Shown here: positions 8,797 to 17,921 of the stretch, in pieces
How the letters are laid out: every line of letters starts with the position of its first letter
Numbering within the stretch: position 1 is the first letter of the stretch
Source of the DNA: Dokdonia sp. Dokd-P16
GTDB taxonomy: Bacteria > Bacteroidota > Bacteroidia > Flavobacteriales > Flavobacteriaceae
Length of the DNA: 64,000 bases
NCBI RefSeq assembly: GCF_003095655.1
Contig: NZ_CP029151.1
Span: 639,501 to 703,500 of the forward strand
Direction of reading: 5' to 3'
The notes under the pieces: generated by a model
What the model was told of the DNA's origin: nothing
Databases searched by the model: none
Seen by the model: the letters and a program-made list of their open reading frames with translations, nothing else
Position numbers and translations under genes: made by a program

Positions 8797-9807
8797 TTAA
8801 AAACTTGAGACAAAGTTTTTAATCTCTCCAGATAACAACTTTTCACCATCCAGAAATTGCGCCTTTATAGGCAAATAGTACAAGTCGCTCATCTTAAGTA
8901 AAGGACGGAGTCTTACATAATCTTTTTCTGTAGTGAGGATACAATCTAATGTATCAAGCATTTCTATCTCAGAGCTTGTAAAATTATGATGATCCCCATA
9001 TGCCTCATGAGAAAATGACAACCCTTGACTAGCTAAATAAGCCGACAGCGGTTTAGGGTTTGCAATTCCCGTTACTAGCGTAACCTTTTTAACCTTAAGA
9101 CGGTTTAACGGTACAGGCCCTAGAGCAGAATATACCTTCTCATCATAGGAGATTGTTGAAAAATATACTTGCTGAGTTCTATTCACATTTAAAGAATCAA
9201 CAATAGAGAGTTGTTCTTGTGAACTTAAATTCTCTGGACATTTAGTCACCACTACAACCTCTGCCCTACTTGCGCCAGCTCGAGGTTCTCTTAAGTTTCC
9301 AGCAGGCAGCAAGAAGTCGTTGCTATACAAATCACTATATGCTGTTAATAGTATATAAAACCCAGCCTCTACCTTTCTATGCTGGTAAGCATCGTCTAGA
9401 ACTACAACTTCAGGTGGATCAACTTTTGACAATAAGGTTTCGATACCAGTTTGACGATCTTCACAAACTGCAACTTGGATATTATTGAATTTCTGAGCAA
9501 ACTGCAATGGCTCATCACCTACCATAGTTGCTTGATTTTTTGGATGAACATCTAGGTATCCTTTCGTTTTTCGGCCGTAGCCCCTACTTAGCGTAGCTAC
9601 TCGATAATCATCCTGTAAAAGCCGAACTACAAACTCAGTCATTGGGGATTTTCCAGTTCCTCCCACACTTAAATTACCCACACATATCACTGGAACATCA
9701 TATTTTTTTGACTTAAATATTCCGGTGTCGTAGAGCTTATTTCGCGTAAGCGTAACTAAATAATAAATTCCCGCAATGGGAAATAACAAGAGACGTAGTT
9801 TTCTCAT
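8797..9807 (-). CDS. lpxK: tetraacyldisaccharide 4'-kinase
   Basis: Phosphorylates the 4' position of the lipid A disaccharide precursor at the inner membrane. The 336 residues have a short hydrophobic N-terminus (LLLFPIAGIYYLVTL), the P-loop VGNLSVGGTGKSPM, SRGYGRKTKGY and the DDAYQHRKV segment, all LpxK hallmarks. It is convergent with the histidine kinase gene (26-base gap with no clear terminator) and divergent from the Nif3-like gene. Its presence, with kdsA, shows an LPS-type outer membrane. Confidence 0.95.
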   Translation of the reverse strand: MRKLRLLLFPIAGIYYLVTLTRNKLYDTGIFKSKKYDVPVICVGNLSVGGTGKSPMTEFVVRLLQDDYRVATLSRGYGRKTKGYLDVHPKNQATMVGDEPLQFAQKFNNIQVAVCEDRQTGIETLLSKVDPPEVVVLDDAYQHRKVEAGFYILLTAYSDLYSNDFLLPAGNLREPRAGASRAEVVVVTKCPENLSSQEQLSIVDSLNVNRTQQVYFSTISYDEKVYSALGPVPLNRLKVKKVTLVTGIANPKPLSAYLASQGLSFSHEAYGDHHNFTSSEIEMLDTLDCILTTEKDYVRLRPLLKMSDLYYLPIKAQFLDGEKLLSGEIKNFVSSF

Positions 9808-9840
9808 AAAACGAAGGTATCATTTTTTATCTTTACGCTT

Positions 9841-10935
9841 ATGAAGGTACAAGATGTAAGTAATTTAATTAATGAATGGGCACCACTTGCTTATGCAGAA
9901 GATTTTGACAATGTCGGTCTTCTTGTAGGTGACCCTCATCAAGAAGTAAGTAATATACTCGTATCACATGATGCACTAGAAAATGTGGTTGATGAGGCAA
10001 TTGCAAAAAACTGCAACCTTATTGTTTGTTTTCATCCTATAATTTTCTCAGGATTAAAAAGGCTCACATCAAACAACTATGTGCAAAAAGTGGTTCAAAA
10101 GGCTATTAAAAATGATATTGCCATATTTGCAATTCACACAGCATTAGATAACGTAGAGCACGGTGTTAACTTTGGGATGTGCAAAGCCCTCAATCTATCA
10201 AATACTAAGATTCTAAGCCCTAAACAACATCATATTTACAAACTCACCACTTATGTTCCCCACGCTTCTGTAAAGAGCGTTACTGATTCATTATTTAAAG
10301 CTGGAGCTGGAAGTATAGGCAATTATGATGAGTGCAGCTTTGAAGTAAAAGGTCAAGGTTCTTTTAAAGGAAATGAAAACTCTACCCCTGTCATAGGGAG
10401 TAGAGGCACAAAACATATTGAACCAGAGACACAAGTACATCTTACGTTTGAAAAGCATCTTAAGTCTAAAATTTTACAAACGCTATTTGAAAATCATCCT
10501 TATGAAGAAGTTGCTTATGAAATCACCTCTCTAGAAAATACACTACAAAATGTGGGCATGGGTATGATAGGTGAGCTTGATAAAGAAATGAGTGAGGCGG
10601 ATTTTTTAGCTTTCGCGAAAGCGCAATTTAAAACAGGTGGTATACGTCATTCACAATTGTTAGGTAAGCCTGTAAAGAAAATAGCCGTACTAGGAGGCAG
10701 CGGAGCCTTTGCCATTAAAAGTGCAAAAGCTCAAGGAGCCGATGTACTTGTTACTTCAGATTTAAAATATCACGACTATTATCAAGCCGAAAGTCGCATC
10801 CTTTTGTGCGATGTGGGACATTATGAAAGTGAGCGATATACGAAAAACCTAATATGCGATTATCTTACAGAAAAAATTAGTACTTTTGCAATCATTTTAT
10901 CTGAGGAAAATACCAATCCTATCAACTATTTTTAA
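9841..10935 (+). CDS. Nif3-like dinuclear metal center protein
   Basis: A 364-residue member of the Nif3/YbgI/DUF34 family, a conserved protein with a two-metal site whose role is still debated (some members are linked to GTP cyclohydrolase I). Visible features are FDNVGLLVGD, the metal-ligand segments CFHPIIF and AIHTALDNVEHG, a PII-like insert in the middle, and GGSGAFAIKSAKAQGAD and LLCDVGHYESE towards the C-terminus. The segment DFLAFAKAQF is encoded by the dispersed palindrome (10609-10622). The stop is 3 bases before the next gene, so they form an operon. The upstream TATCTTTA (9829-9836) is so close to the ATG that the message may be almost leaderless. Confidence 0.92.
   Translation: MKVQDVSNLINEWAPLAYAEDFDNVGLLVGDPHQEVSNILVSHDALENVVDEAIAKNCNLIVCFHPIIFSGLKRLTSNNYVQKVVQKAIKNDIAIFAIHTALDNVEHGVNFGMCKALNLSNTKILSPKQHHIYKLTTYVPHASVKSVTDSLFKAGAGSIGNYDECSFEVKGQGSFKGNENSTPVIGSRGTKHIEPETQVHLTFEKHLKSKILQTLFENHPYEEVAYEITSLENTLQNVGMGMIGELDKEMSEADFLAFAKAQFKTGGIRHSQLLGKPVKKIAVLGGSGAFAIKSAKAQGADVLVTSDLKYHDYYQAESRILLCDVGHYESERYTKNLICDYLTEKISTFAIILSEENTNPINYF
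10609..10622. repeat. dispersed palindrome inside the Nif3-like gene
   Basis: GCTTTCGCGAAAGC translated in frame as AFAKA. From memory, homologues have a Tyr-Leu-Lys stretch at the matching place, so the repeat appears to replace codons and not add them. Confidence 0.9.
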
Positions 10936-10938
10936 CGT

Positions 10939-11718
10939 ATGGCAAAGAAGAAAGAAGCAACAGTAGAAGAAAAACTACGCTCGCTTTACGATTTACAACT
11001 TATAGATTCACGTGTGGACGAGATCCGCAATGTACGTGGAGAGCTTCCACTGGAAGTTGAAGACCTTGAAGATGAAGTAGCTGGTCTTAACAAGCGCATC
11101 GAGAAGTTAGAAAACGATTTAAAATTGGTAGACGACTCTATCAAGGCTAAAAAAATCCAGATAGATGACTCAAAAGCATCTATTAAAAAATACTCTGAGC
11201 AGCAAAAAAACGTACGTAATAACCGTGAGTTTAATGCTTTAAGCAAAGAAGTAGAGTTCCAAGAACTTGAAATTCAACTTGCAGAGAAGAATATCCGTGA
11301 GTATAAAGCACAGATTGAGCAAAAAGGAGAAGTTATCACGCAAACTAAGCAACGCCTTGGTGAACGTGAGAACCACCTTAAGCACAAGAAAAATGAGCTA
11401 GATGCTATTCTTTCTGAAACAGAGAAAGAAGAACAAGCACTTCTAGCTAAAAGTGCAGAATATGAAACTAACATTGAAGACCGTTTAGTTAAAGCTTACA
11501 AGAGAATTCGTTCTAGTGTACGTAATGGCCTTGCTATTGTACCCATAGAGCGTGGAGCATCTGGAGGATCTTACTTTACAATCCCACCACAAGTACAGGT
11601 TGAGATTGCTGGACGTAAGAAAATCATCACAGATGAGCACTCTGGTCGTATCTTAATAGATAGCGAACTAGCAAATGAGCAACATGAGAAAATGGTAAAG
11701 CTTTTTAAGAAGCTCTAA
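10939..11718 (+). CDS. coiled-coil COG1579-type protein without zinc-ribbon cysteines
   Basis: A 259-residue protein that is mostly a long charged coiled coil (about residues 10-175, with heptads such as VEDLEDEVAGLNKRIEKLENDL) and a compact C-terminal domain with GASGGSYFTIPPQ and DEHSGRILID. The layout matches the COG1579 'C4-type zinc ribbon' family, found across bacteria and of unknown role. In those proteins CxxC pairs flank these C-terminal motifs; this protein contains no cysteine at those positions, so it cannot hold zinc the usual way. It lies 3 bases after the Nif3-like gene and ends at a strong terminator, so the two form a bicistronic unit. Confidence 0.85.
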   Translation: MAKKKEATVEEKLRSLYDLQLIDSRVDEIRNVRGELPLEVEDLEDEVAGLNKRIEKLENDLKLVDDSIKAKKIQIDDSKASIKKYSEQQKNVRNNREFNALSKEVEFQELEIQLAEKNIREYKAQIEQKGEVITQTKQRLGERENHLKHKKNELDAILSETEKEEQALLAKSAEYETNIEDRLVKAYKRIRSSVRNGLAIVPIERGASGGSYFTIPPQVQVEIAGRKKIITDEHSGRILIDSELANEQHEKMVKLFKKL

Positions 11719-11740
11719 CCACTTTTCCTTACAACATTAA

Positions 11741-11770
11741 AAAGCCTTCTATTTATAGAGGGCTTTTTTT
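11741..11770 (+). terminator. rho-independent terminator after the Nif3/COG1579 pair
   Basis: Stem AAAGCCTTCT / AGAGGGCTTT with a 6-base loop and then a run of Ts. One T-G wobble pairs only in the plus-strand RNA, which fixes the direction. Confidence 0.88.
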
Positions 11771-11928
11771 TGCCTATTAGTTATAATAAGGATATTTTAT
11801 AATTACAGAATAGGACAATCATAGATTAAATGACGAGTCTTATAACATATGACCCATTTTGATTAACAAAACCATAACAACAATCTCAACTCTTATGGTG
11901 TACTTTTATAGACTTTAAATAAACATTT

Positions 11929-12585
11929 ATGAAATTACTTACCTCCCTTGCAACGCTCATTACTTTTATGGCCTGCAACCATGACCCTAAGCCTATGACT
12001 GAGCCTACAGCTATGCTTGACCCAGTAGAAACGACATTTCAAGATGGGATGAGTAGAGCATATTTTGCTAGTGGATGTTTCTGGTGCGTAGAAGCAGTCT
12101 TTGAAAGTGTAAAAGGTGTTGATGAGGCAGTAAGCGGCTACAGTGGCGGCAAAGAAGACAATCCAACTTACAAACAAGTGAGCTACGGAAACACAACTCA
12201 CGCTGAAGCTGTGGAAGTAATTTATGACCCAAAAGTGATCTCTTTTCAACAGCTAGTAGATGTGTTTTTTGGATCACAAGACCCAACTACAAAAAATCGT
12301 CAAGGGCCAGACGCTGGGCCTCAATATCGTTCTATCGCTTTCTATCAAAACGATAGCGAGAAAAAAATAATAGATGAAACTATTGCTGCTTTGAATGAGT
12401 CTACATACAATGGTCGCATAAGCACTCAAGTGCTACCGTTTCAAAAATTTTGGATTGCCGAAGACTACCACCAAGATTACGAGAAAAACAATCCAAATAA
12501 CCCATATATTCAAAATGTTTCTATCCCAAGATATAGACGTTTTGCACAAAAATTTCCAGAACTACTTAAAGAGGATGCACACTAA
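11929..12585 (+). CDS. msrA: peptide-methionine (S)-S-oxide reductase, probable lipoprotein
   Basis: Repairs oxidised methionine (S-epimer) in proteins. The 218 residues begin with a hydrophobic signal ending in FMAC (Cys16), a plausible lipoprotein site, so the enzyme is probably exported and lipid-anchored. The active site GCFWCVEAVF gives catalytic Cys50 and a nearby Cys53. GYSGGKEDNPTYKQV, TTHAEAVEV and GPDAGPQYRS are MsrA signatures. The first 40 residues are extra compared with cytosolic MsrA. Its stop codon overlaps the convergent methyltransferase stop by 4 bases. Confidence 0.94.
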   Translation: MKLLTSLATLITFMACNHDPKPMTEPTAMLDPVETTFQDGMSRAYFASGCFWCVEAVFESVKGVDEAVSGYSGGKEDNPTYKQVSYGNTTHAEAVEVIYDPKVISFQQLVDVFFGSQDPTTKNRQGPDAGPQYRSIAFYQNDSEKKIIDETIAALNESTYNGRISTQVLPFQKFWIAEDYHQDYEKNNPNNPYIQNVSIPRYRRFAQKFPELLKEDAH

Positions 12586-13385
12586 ACTTTAGTAGCTTTT
12601 ATCTCAAAAATTAATGGATATAAATGGTCTTTACTTTCGTAAAGGCCATTTTCCTTTTTAACTAAATCCGGAAGAACATCATAAGGAGAAGCATCGTGCT
12701 CTCTTAAAAATTCTACTTTGAGACCGGCATCTATAAGAGCAGTAACCACTTCACCTAAACCGTGATTCCATCCATACTCCTTACTTATCATCGTCGAATC
12801 TGGCTGAGCATAAGTCCCCTTATATTCTTCGTAAACTGGCTCATCTTGATGGTAGCCATATTTCATTACCGGTCTATCTCCTGTATAATCAAACATCCAC
12901 ACGATGGGATGAAACTCTACCATATAAAACGTTCCTCCACTCTTTAATCGTTCTGCAATCATAAGCGCCCAAGGTTTTAAATCTGGCAACCACCCTATCA
13001 CACCATAACTTGTAAAAACAACATCAAACTGCTCTTGAATATGCATTGAAGTATCAAGAACATTACAACACACAAATTCGGCAGACAAACCTAGTTGTTT
13101 GTTTAGCTTTCGCGAAAGCGTAATTGCTTCCTCACTAATATCTACTCCTGTTGGCAACGCACCCAGCCTTGCCCAACTCAACGTATCTTGTCCAAAATGA
13201 CACTGAAGATGTAGTAAACTTTTACCATTTACATCTCCCAAAGCATCAAGCTCATAGCTATTAAGAGAATTTTTACCATCTAAAAATGATGGCATATCAT
13301 AGAAGCTACTCTCTGCATGTATAGGGACTTTCTTTTCCCAAGTTTCCTTATTTGTGCCAAAGTAATCTTGAAACTGCTCTTTCAT
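12582..13385 (-). CDS. class I SAM-dependent methyltransferase
   Basis: A 267-residue cytosolic protein with a Rossmann-type methyltransferase core: motif I LLHLQCHFGQDTLSWARLG (an acidic residue replaces part of the usual GxGxG), the acidic strand end GVDISEEAI, and VVFTSYGVIGWLPDL as the post-motif strand. It resembles uncharacterised Bacteroidetes methyltransferases; the substrate is not evident. The palindrome at 13106-13119 encodes TLSRKLN within the SAM-binding half. It is convergent with msrA (overlapping stops) and divergent from the flavin reductase. Confidence 0.85.
   Translation of the reverse strand: MKEQFQDYFGTNKETWEKKVPIHAESSFYDMPSFLDGKNSLNSYELDALGDVNGKSLLHLQCHFGQDTLSWARLGALPTGVDISEEAITLSRKLNKQLGLSAEFVCCNVLDTSMHIQEQFDVVFTSYGVIGWLPDLKPWALMIAERLKSGGTFYMVEFHPIVWMFDYTGDRPVMKYGYHQDEPVYEEYKGTYAQPDSTMISKEYGWNHGLGEVVTALIDAGLKVEFLREHDASPYDVLPDLVKKENGLYESKDHLYPLIFEIKATKV
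13106..13119. repeat. dispersed palindrome inside the methyltransferase gene
   Basis: GCTTTCGCGAAAGC read on the minus strand as LSRK (TLSRKLN), just after the SAM-binding acidic loop. Confidence 0.9.
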
Positions 13386-13405
13386 AATCCGTATTTTTGG
13401 AAATC

Positions 13406-14053
13406 ATGAAAAAGATACTACATTTTGACGACGACGCAATTAATGCTATGGAGAAGCGCTATCGTGCAAACTTTATTAATAGTGTTACTGGTTATAAAAG
13501 CGCCAACCTGATAGGTACTATATCTAAGGATGACCATGAAAACCTAGCTATTTTTAGCTCTGTCACACACATAGGAAGTAATCCCGCAATGTTAAGTTTC
13601 ATCATGAGGCCTACTACGGTACCAAGACATACGTACGCAAATATTAAAGAGACGGGAGTTTTTACAGTAAACCATATTAATACTACAATAGTTTCACAAT
13701 CTCACCAGACAGCAGCGGCTTACGAGGAAAACGTTTCAGAATTTGACGCGACTGGTTTACAAACTGAATATTTAAATAACTGGAAGGCACCATTTGTAAA
13801 ACAAGCACATATTAAAATTGCCTGCAAATATGTAAACGAATACAGCATTAAAGAAAATGGCACTATTTTGATGATAGGAGCTATTAAGGAAATCTTCATG
13901 CCGGATAATTGCCTAGATAAAGATGGATGGATTGATCTAGAAGCATCTATGGGAGTAACCATAAACGGACTTGATGGTTATGCTTCTCCAAAACTTATAG
14001 ACAGATTTTCTTATGCAAAACCTGATAAGCAACCCACTTCTATCAAGAAGTAA
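13406..14053 (+). CDS. flavin reductase family (FMN-binding split-barrel) protein
   Basis: A 215-residue protein resembling flavin reductase-like/FMN-binding split-barrel proteins. Visible segments are FINSVTGYKSANLIGT, NLAIFSSVTHIGSNPAMLSF, RPTTVPRHTYANI and TGVFTVNHI, where FMN-contacting residues sit in this family. Proteins of this type reduce FMN for a partner oxygenase or bind FMN themselves; no partner is adjacent. The ATG at 13406 (MKKILHFDDD) is preferred to a TTG three codons earlier. The gene stands alone before the kdsA promoter. Confidence 0.85.
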   Translation: MKKILHFDDDAINAMEKRYRANFINSVTGYKSANLIGTISKDDHENLAIFSSVTHIGSNPAMLSFIMRPTTVPRHTYANIKETGVFTVNHINTTIVSQSHQTAAAYEENVSEFDATGLQTEYLNNWKAPFVKQAHIKIACKYVNEYSIKENGTILMIGAIKEIFMPDNCLDKDGWIDLEASMGVTINGLDGYASPKLIDRFSYAKPDKQPTSIKK

Positions 14054-14075
14054 CAATGCTCATCTGTTTTAATAC

Positions 14076-14083
14076 TATCTTTG
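14076..14083 (+). promoter_or_regulatory. -7 box of the kdsA promoter
   Basis: TATCTTTG, an exact TAnnTTTG match followed by TAACAC, 52 bases before the kdsA ATG; this implies a leader of about 45 bases. Confidence 0.55.
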
Positions 14084-14135
14084 TAACACCCATTTATTCC
14101 TTAAAAAAATCCAGGAAACAATTAAAAACTAAACG

Positions 14136-14954
14136 ATGAAACTTTCTAACATACCTAAAATAAAACATACAGATGCCAATAACTTTTTCCTACTATGTGG
14201 CCCATGCGCTATAGAAGGAGAAGACATGGCAATGCGCATTGCAGAGAAGGTGGTAAAAATTACCGACTCTCTAAATATACCATATGTTTTTAAAGGAAGT
14301 TTTAGAAAAGCAAATCGTAGCAGAGTAGATAGTTTTACAGGTATAGGAGATGAAAAAGCTCTTGAGATTCTAGCAAAGGTTTCGGCAGAATTTGATGTAC
14401 CTACTGTAACGGATATTCACGAAAGTTCTGATGCTGCTCTCGCAGCACAATATGTAGATGTTTTACAAATTCCTGCATTTTTAGTAAGACAAACTTCGCT
14501 TGTAGTCGCTGCTGCCGAAACAGGAAAGGTAGTAAACCTAAAAAAAGGACAATTCATGTCTCCAGAATCTATGAAGCATGCTGTACAAAAAGTGCATGAC
14601 ACAGGTAATGAAAATGCTTGGATTACAGATCGCGGGACTATGTTTGGCTACCAAGATATGATTGTAGATTTTAGAGGAATACCTACGATGAGACAGTATG
14701 CTCCTACGGTACTTGATGTGACACATTCTTTACAACAACCTAATCAATCAAGTGGAGTTACTGGTGGAAGACCAGATATGATTGAAACTATAGCAAGAGC
14801 CGGAATTGTAAATAATGTAGACGGACTGTTTATTGAAACGCACTTTGACCCTGCAAATGCAAAAAGTGATGGAGCAAATATGCTTGATCTTGCATATCTA
14901 GAACAATTACTAAGCAATCTTGTTGCAATTAGAAAGGTTGTAAATAACCTATAA
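14136..14954 (+). CDS. kdsA: 3-deoxy-8-phosphooctulonate synthase
   Basis: Condenses arabinose-5-phosphate with phosphoenolpyruvate to make KDO-8-phosphate for the LPS core. The 272 residues contain LLCGPCAIEGED, PYVFKGSFRKANRS, VTDIHE, DVLQIPAFLVRQTSL and the DVTHSLQQP segment. The cysteine in GPCAIE sits where metal-dependent (Aquifex-type) enzymes have their metal ligand and where the metal-free E. coli enzyme has Asn, so this is probably the metal-dependent class. It has its own promoter and is monocistronic. Confidence 0.96.
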   Translation: MKLSNIPKIKHTDANNFFLLCGPCAIEGEDMAMRIAEKVVKITDSLNIPYVFKGSFRKANRSRVDSFTGIGDEKALEILAKVSAEFDVPTVTDIHESSDAALAAQYVDVLQIPAFLVRQTSLVVAAAETGKVVNLKKGQFMSPESMKHAVQKVHDTGNENAWITDRGTMFGYQDMIVDFRGIPTMRQYAPTVLDVTHSLQQPNQSSGVTGGRPDMIETIARAGIVNNVDGLFIETHFDPANAKSDGANMLDLAYLEQLLSNLVAIRKVVNNL

Positions 14955-15076
14955 ATAAAATAACACCAAACAGTTTAAAATCTAAAATATAAGAGAGCAT
15001 AACTTCTATTAATTAAAAGTTTGCTTAACATATATTTCTCATCACTGTCTATTGCTTTTTCGTAACTTCGTTTTAT

Positions 15077-16522
15077 ATGTTAAAACAGCAACTTAATTTT
15101 AAACTTTCGCAAAAGCTTTCTCCGCAGCAAATCCAGCTGATGAAGCTTATCCAACTTCCTACGCAGGCGTTTGAACAAAAAATCAAACAAGAGCTGGAAG
15201 AAAATCCCGCGCTCGATAGCGGCAAGGAAGAAGTTCAAGATGATTTTGAAGAGTTTGACAATACAGATGACTTTGATGAAGCGCCAGAGGTTGAAATTAA
15301 TGTGGATGATTACCTAAGTGATGATGAAATCCCAGAGTATCGCCTGAGCGCAAATAATTATAGTGCAGATGATGAGGACAAACAAGTCCCTTATGCTTCA
15401 GGAACATCATTTAATCAATATCTAAAAACACAACTCAATACCGTAAGAATATCTTCTGAAGAGCGCGAAGTGGCCGAATTTATCATAGGCTCTCTAGACG
15501 AAGCAGGATACCTGAGACGTCCGCTAGCAGATCTCATGGACGACCTAGCTTTTACACAAAACATCTACACCTCTGAAGATGTTATAGAAAAAATGCTTTT
15601 TAAAGTACAAGATCTTGATCCTGCAGGTGTGGGCGCACGTAATTTACAAGAATGCCTGGTACTACAACTAGACAGAAAGCCAGCTACAAAATCTGTATCG
15701 CTAGCCGTTGATATTCTTGAAAAGTCTTTTGACCATTTTAGCAAGAAGCATTACAAAAAGCTCATGGCTAAGTTCCACATCACAGAAGAGGAACTTAAAG
15801 ATGCCATTAATGAGATAGAGCATCTTAATCCAAGGCCAGGAGGATCATACTCTAGTAACACAAAAATAGTAGAGCACGTTGTTCCAGACTTCACCATACG
15901 CATAGTAGATGGCGAACTAGAACTCTCACTAAATGGACGTAATGCTCCAGAACTTAAAGTATCTCGAGATTATAGTAACATGCTTAAAGGCTATAAAGAA
16001 TCTAAGGAGCGTACTAAAGCACAGAAAGATGCAGTAATGTTCATTAAGCAGAAGCTTGATGCTGCCAAATGGTTTATAGAAGCCATCATACAGCGACAGC
16101 AAACGCTTTTTGTCACTATGAGTAGCATCATGCATTATCAAGAAAAATACTTCTTGACTGGCGATGAGCGCAACTTAAGGCCTATGATATTGAAAGATAT
16201 CGCTACAGAAATTGGAATGGATGTATCCACCGTTTCTCGGGTAGCAAATAGTAAATATGTAGACACACCTTACGGGACAAAACTTATTAAAGAGTTCTTT
16301 TCTGAGAGCATGACAAATGATCAAGGTGAAGAAGTATCTACACGTGAGATCAAAAAAATCTTAGAAATGGTTATCGAGGAAGAAGATAAGCGTAAGCCTC
16401 TTACAGATGATAAACTTGCGGCCATTTTAAAAGTAAAAGGATACCCTATAGCACGTAGAACGGTAGCTAAATATCGCGAGCAACTAGATCTTCCAGTAGC
16501 GAGATTACGTAAACAGATTTAA
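15077..16522 (+). CDS. rpoN: RNA polymerase sigma-54 factor
   Basis: Sigma-54, which directs polymerase to -24/-12 promoters and needs an AAA+ activator. The 481 residues show region I (LSQKLSPQQIQLMKLIQLP), a very acidic region II (about 45-100), the core-binding domain, a helix-turn-helix (DIATEIGMDVSTVSRVANSK) and the C-terminal RpoN box ARRTVAKYRE (459-468). No activator gene is nearby. The stop overlaps the ATG of the downstream membrane gene (TAATG). Confidence 0.97.
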   Translation: MLKQQLNFKLSQKLSPQQIQLMKLIQLPTQAFEQKIKQELEENPALDSGKEEVQDDFEEFDNTDDFDEAPEVEINVDDYLSDDEIPEYRLSANNYSADDEDKQVPYASGTSFNQYLKTQLNTVRISSEEREVAEFIIGSLDEAGYLRRPLADLMDDLAFTQNIYTSEDVIEKMLFKVQDLDPAGVGARNLQECLVLQLDRKPATKSVSLAVDILEKSFDHFSKKHYKKLMAKFHITEEELKDAINEIEHLNPRPGGSYSSNTKIVEHVVPDFTIRIVDGELELSLNGRNAPELKVSRDYSNMLKGYKESKERTKAQKDAVMFIKQKLDAAKWFIEAIIQRQQTLFVTMSSIMHYQEKYFLTGDERNLRPMILKDIATEIGMDVSTVSRVANSKYVDTPYGTKLIKEFFSESMTNDQGEEVSTREIKKILEMVIEEEDKRKPLTDDKLAAILKVKGYPIARRTVAKYREQLDLPVARLRKQI

Positions 16523-17127
16523 TGAAATTTTTAATACGTAGCTTTTCCTATATTTTTCACCCTCTCTTTATGCCGCTGAGTGGTGTTTTGTATTACTTCT
16601 ACATGTCTCCTAGATATTTTAATGAAGAGTTCATGTACTCTAAAGTTTTTGCGGCGGCTATAATGACCACTGTAATACCCATTTTAAGCTTCTATATGCT
16701 CAAAAACCTACAATTGGTCTCAAGTATACACCTCAAAGATGTAAGGGAGCGCAAATGGCCGCTACTCATGCAGATGGTATTCATCTTTCTATTAATAAGA
16801 TTAATATTTGACGGTTATGAGATACCTGCACTTTATTTTTTCTTTGTCGGAGTTTTAGGAGCTAGCTCTGGAGCATTTTTACTATCTCTTTTTAAGTTTA
16901 AAGCAAGTCTTCACATGATAGGGCTCTCGGGAGTTTTATTCTTTATTATAGGACTCAGTCTTCACTATGGCTCAAACATGCTTCCCTGGATTGCAGTTGG
17001 AATTTTTGCTTGTGGCGCAACGGCTACATCGAGACTAGACGCAAAAGCCCACACTCCTATTGAACTTATTATAGGATTTATTATAGGTGCCGCTTCGCAA
17101 TTTTTAGTCTATCCTTATTGGCTATAA
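16522..17127 (+). CDS. multi-pass membrane protein with PAP2-like motif
   Basis: A 201-residue protein with about six hydrophobic segments. Near the C-terminus SRLDAKAHTPIE fits the third PAP2 phosphatase motif (SRx5Hx3D, here with Glu for Asp), and SLHMIGLSG resembles a degenerate second motif, so it may be a diverged member of the phosphatidic-acid-phosphatase superfamily. The first motif (KX6RP) is not clear, so catalytic activity is doubtful. It overlaps the rpoN stop by one base and is therefore coupled to it. Confidence 0.7.
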   Translation: MKFLIRSFSYIFHPLFMPLSGVLYYFYMSPRYFNEEFMYSKVFAAAIMTTVIPILSFYMLKNLQLVSSIHLKDVRERKWPLLMQMVFIFLLIRLIFDGYEIPALYFFFVGVLGASSGAFLLSLFKFKASLHMIGLSGVLFFIIGLSLHYGSNMLPWIAVGIFACGATATSRLDAKAHTPIELIIGFIIGAASQFLVYPYWL

Positions 17128-17146
17128 TAGTAGTAGTAGTAGTGTC

Positions 17147-17164
17147 ACGCTTTCGCGAAAGCGT
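17147..17164. repeat. dispersed palindrome, intergenic copy (full 18-mer)
   Basis: ACGCTTTCGCGAAAGCGT between the convergent PAP2-like and outer-membrane barrel genes. A TAG/AGT triplet run (17127-17143) lies just before it. Confidence 0.95.
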
Positions 17165-17168
17165 ACAC

Positions 17169-17870
17169 TTATAAGAAGTAAAAAATTAATCCCAAACGAA
17201 TCACCTGAAGGTTGACATTATCGCCATCTATTTGCGCGCCGTCATTAAATAGCGTGCTTAAACCATAATACCCTTGAAAATTAAAAGCTCCATACCCGAA
17301 AGAAAATGATGGCCCATACTGGAAATTATTAATTTCAGGTAAATCCGTACGAACAACATCAGTACTAGCATCTTGAAAAGTAGATTTAAACCTGAATAAA
17401 TAACCTAATTTTACTCCAGCATGTATACGCCAAAAACTGTACTTGGTCGGTGTAGATGTGCGCCATCTATATTCAAGTGGAAACTCAAGAGTATATGTAG
17501 TAAATCTATTTACATCTTCGTTTATCTGATCATCAAGGATTTCATAATTGGTCACATTACCCGCTACTTCTTCACCCACGAATAAATTTTGATTATACGT
17601 ATCTAGCGCAAGACCTATTCCCACACCAATAGCCTTATTCCGGCGCTTATTGATTGGAAAATCCCTAATAATTCCAGCCTGTATTCCGGCACTAAGACCA
17701 TTTTGACTAAAGTCTGCTGGCTTATTACTTAATAAATTAAATGTAACACCTACATAAACTTGATCTTCCCTATATAAGGAATCCACTCTCTCCTCATAAG
17801 ATACAGCCTCCTCTTGAGCCATTAAGCCGGTAGTGAGATATAAAATGATTAAAAACAAGTAGTATTTCAA
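17169..17870 (-). CDS. PorT-like outer-membrane beta-barrel protein
   Basis: A 233-residue exported protein: signal peptide (about 1-18, cleavage after LMAQ) and alternating amphipathic strands ending in an aromatic residue (VIRLGLIFYFL), as in small outer-membrane barrels. It resembles PorT-family barrels of Bacteroidetes. PorT/SprT itself is a T9SS component, but I cannot tell whether this is that orthologue. The frame has no ATG near the N-terminus; the TTG at 17870 is the best start, because a good -7 box lies 17 bases upstream and no in-frame ATG precedes it. A terminator separates it from the exb operon, so it has its own promoter. Confidence 0.75.
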   Translation of the reverse strand: MKYYLFLIILYLTTGLMAQEEAVSYEERVDSLYREDQVYVGVTFNLLSNKPADFSQNGLSAGIQAGIIRDFPINKRRNKAIGVGIGLALDTYNQNLFVGEEVAGNVTNYEILDDQINEDVNRFTTYTLEFPLEYRWRTSTPTKYSFWRIHAGVKLGYLFRFKSTFQDASTDVVRTDLPEINNFQYGPSFSFGYGAFNFQGYYGLSTLFNDGAQIDGDNVNLQVIRLGLIFYFL

Positions 17871-17886
17871 GAGAAAGAATTTGTAA

Positions 17887-17894
17887 CAAATATA
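17887..17894 (-). promoter_or_regulatory. -7 box of the barrel gene promoter
   Basis: On the minus strand TATATTTG, an exact TAnnTTTG match 16 bases before the TTG start. It supports the non-ATG start. Confidence 0.5.
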
Positions 17895-17921
17895 AGAGAA
17901 ATGACAATGAGTATTGAAAAT

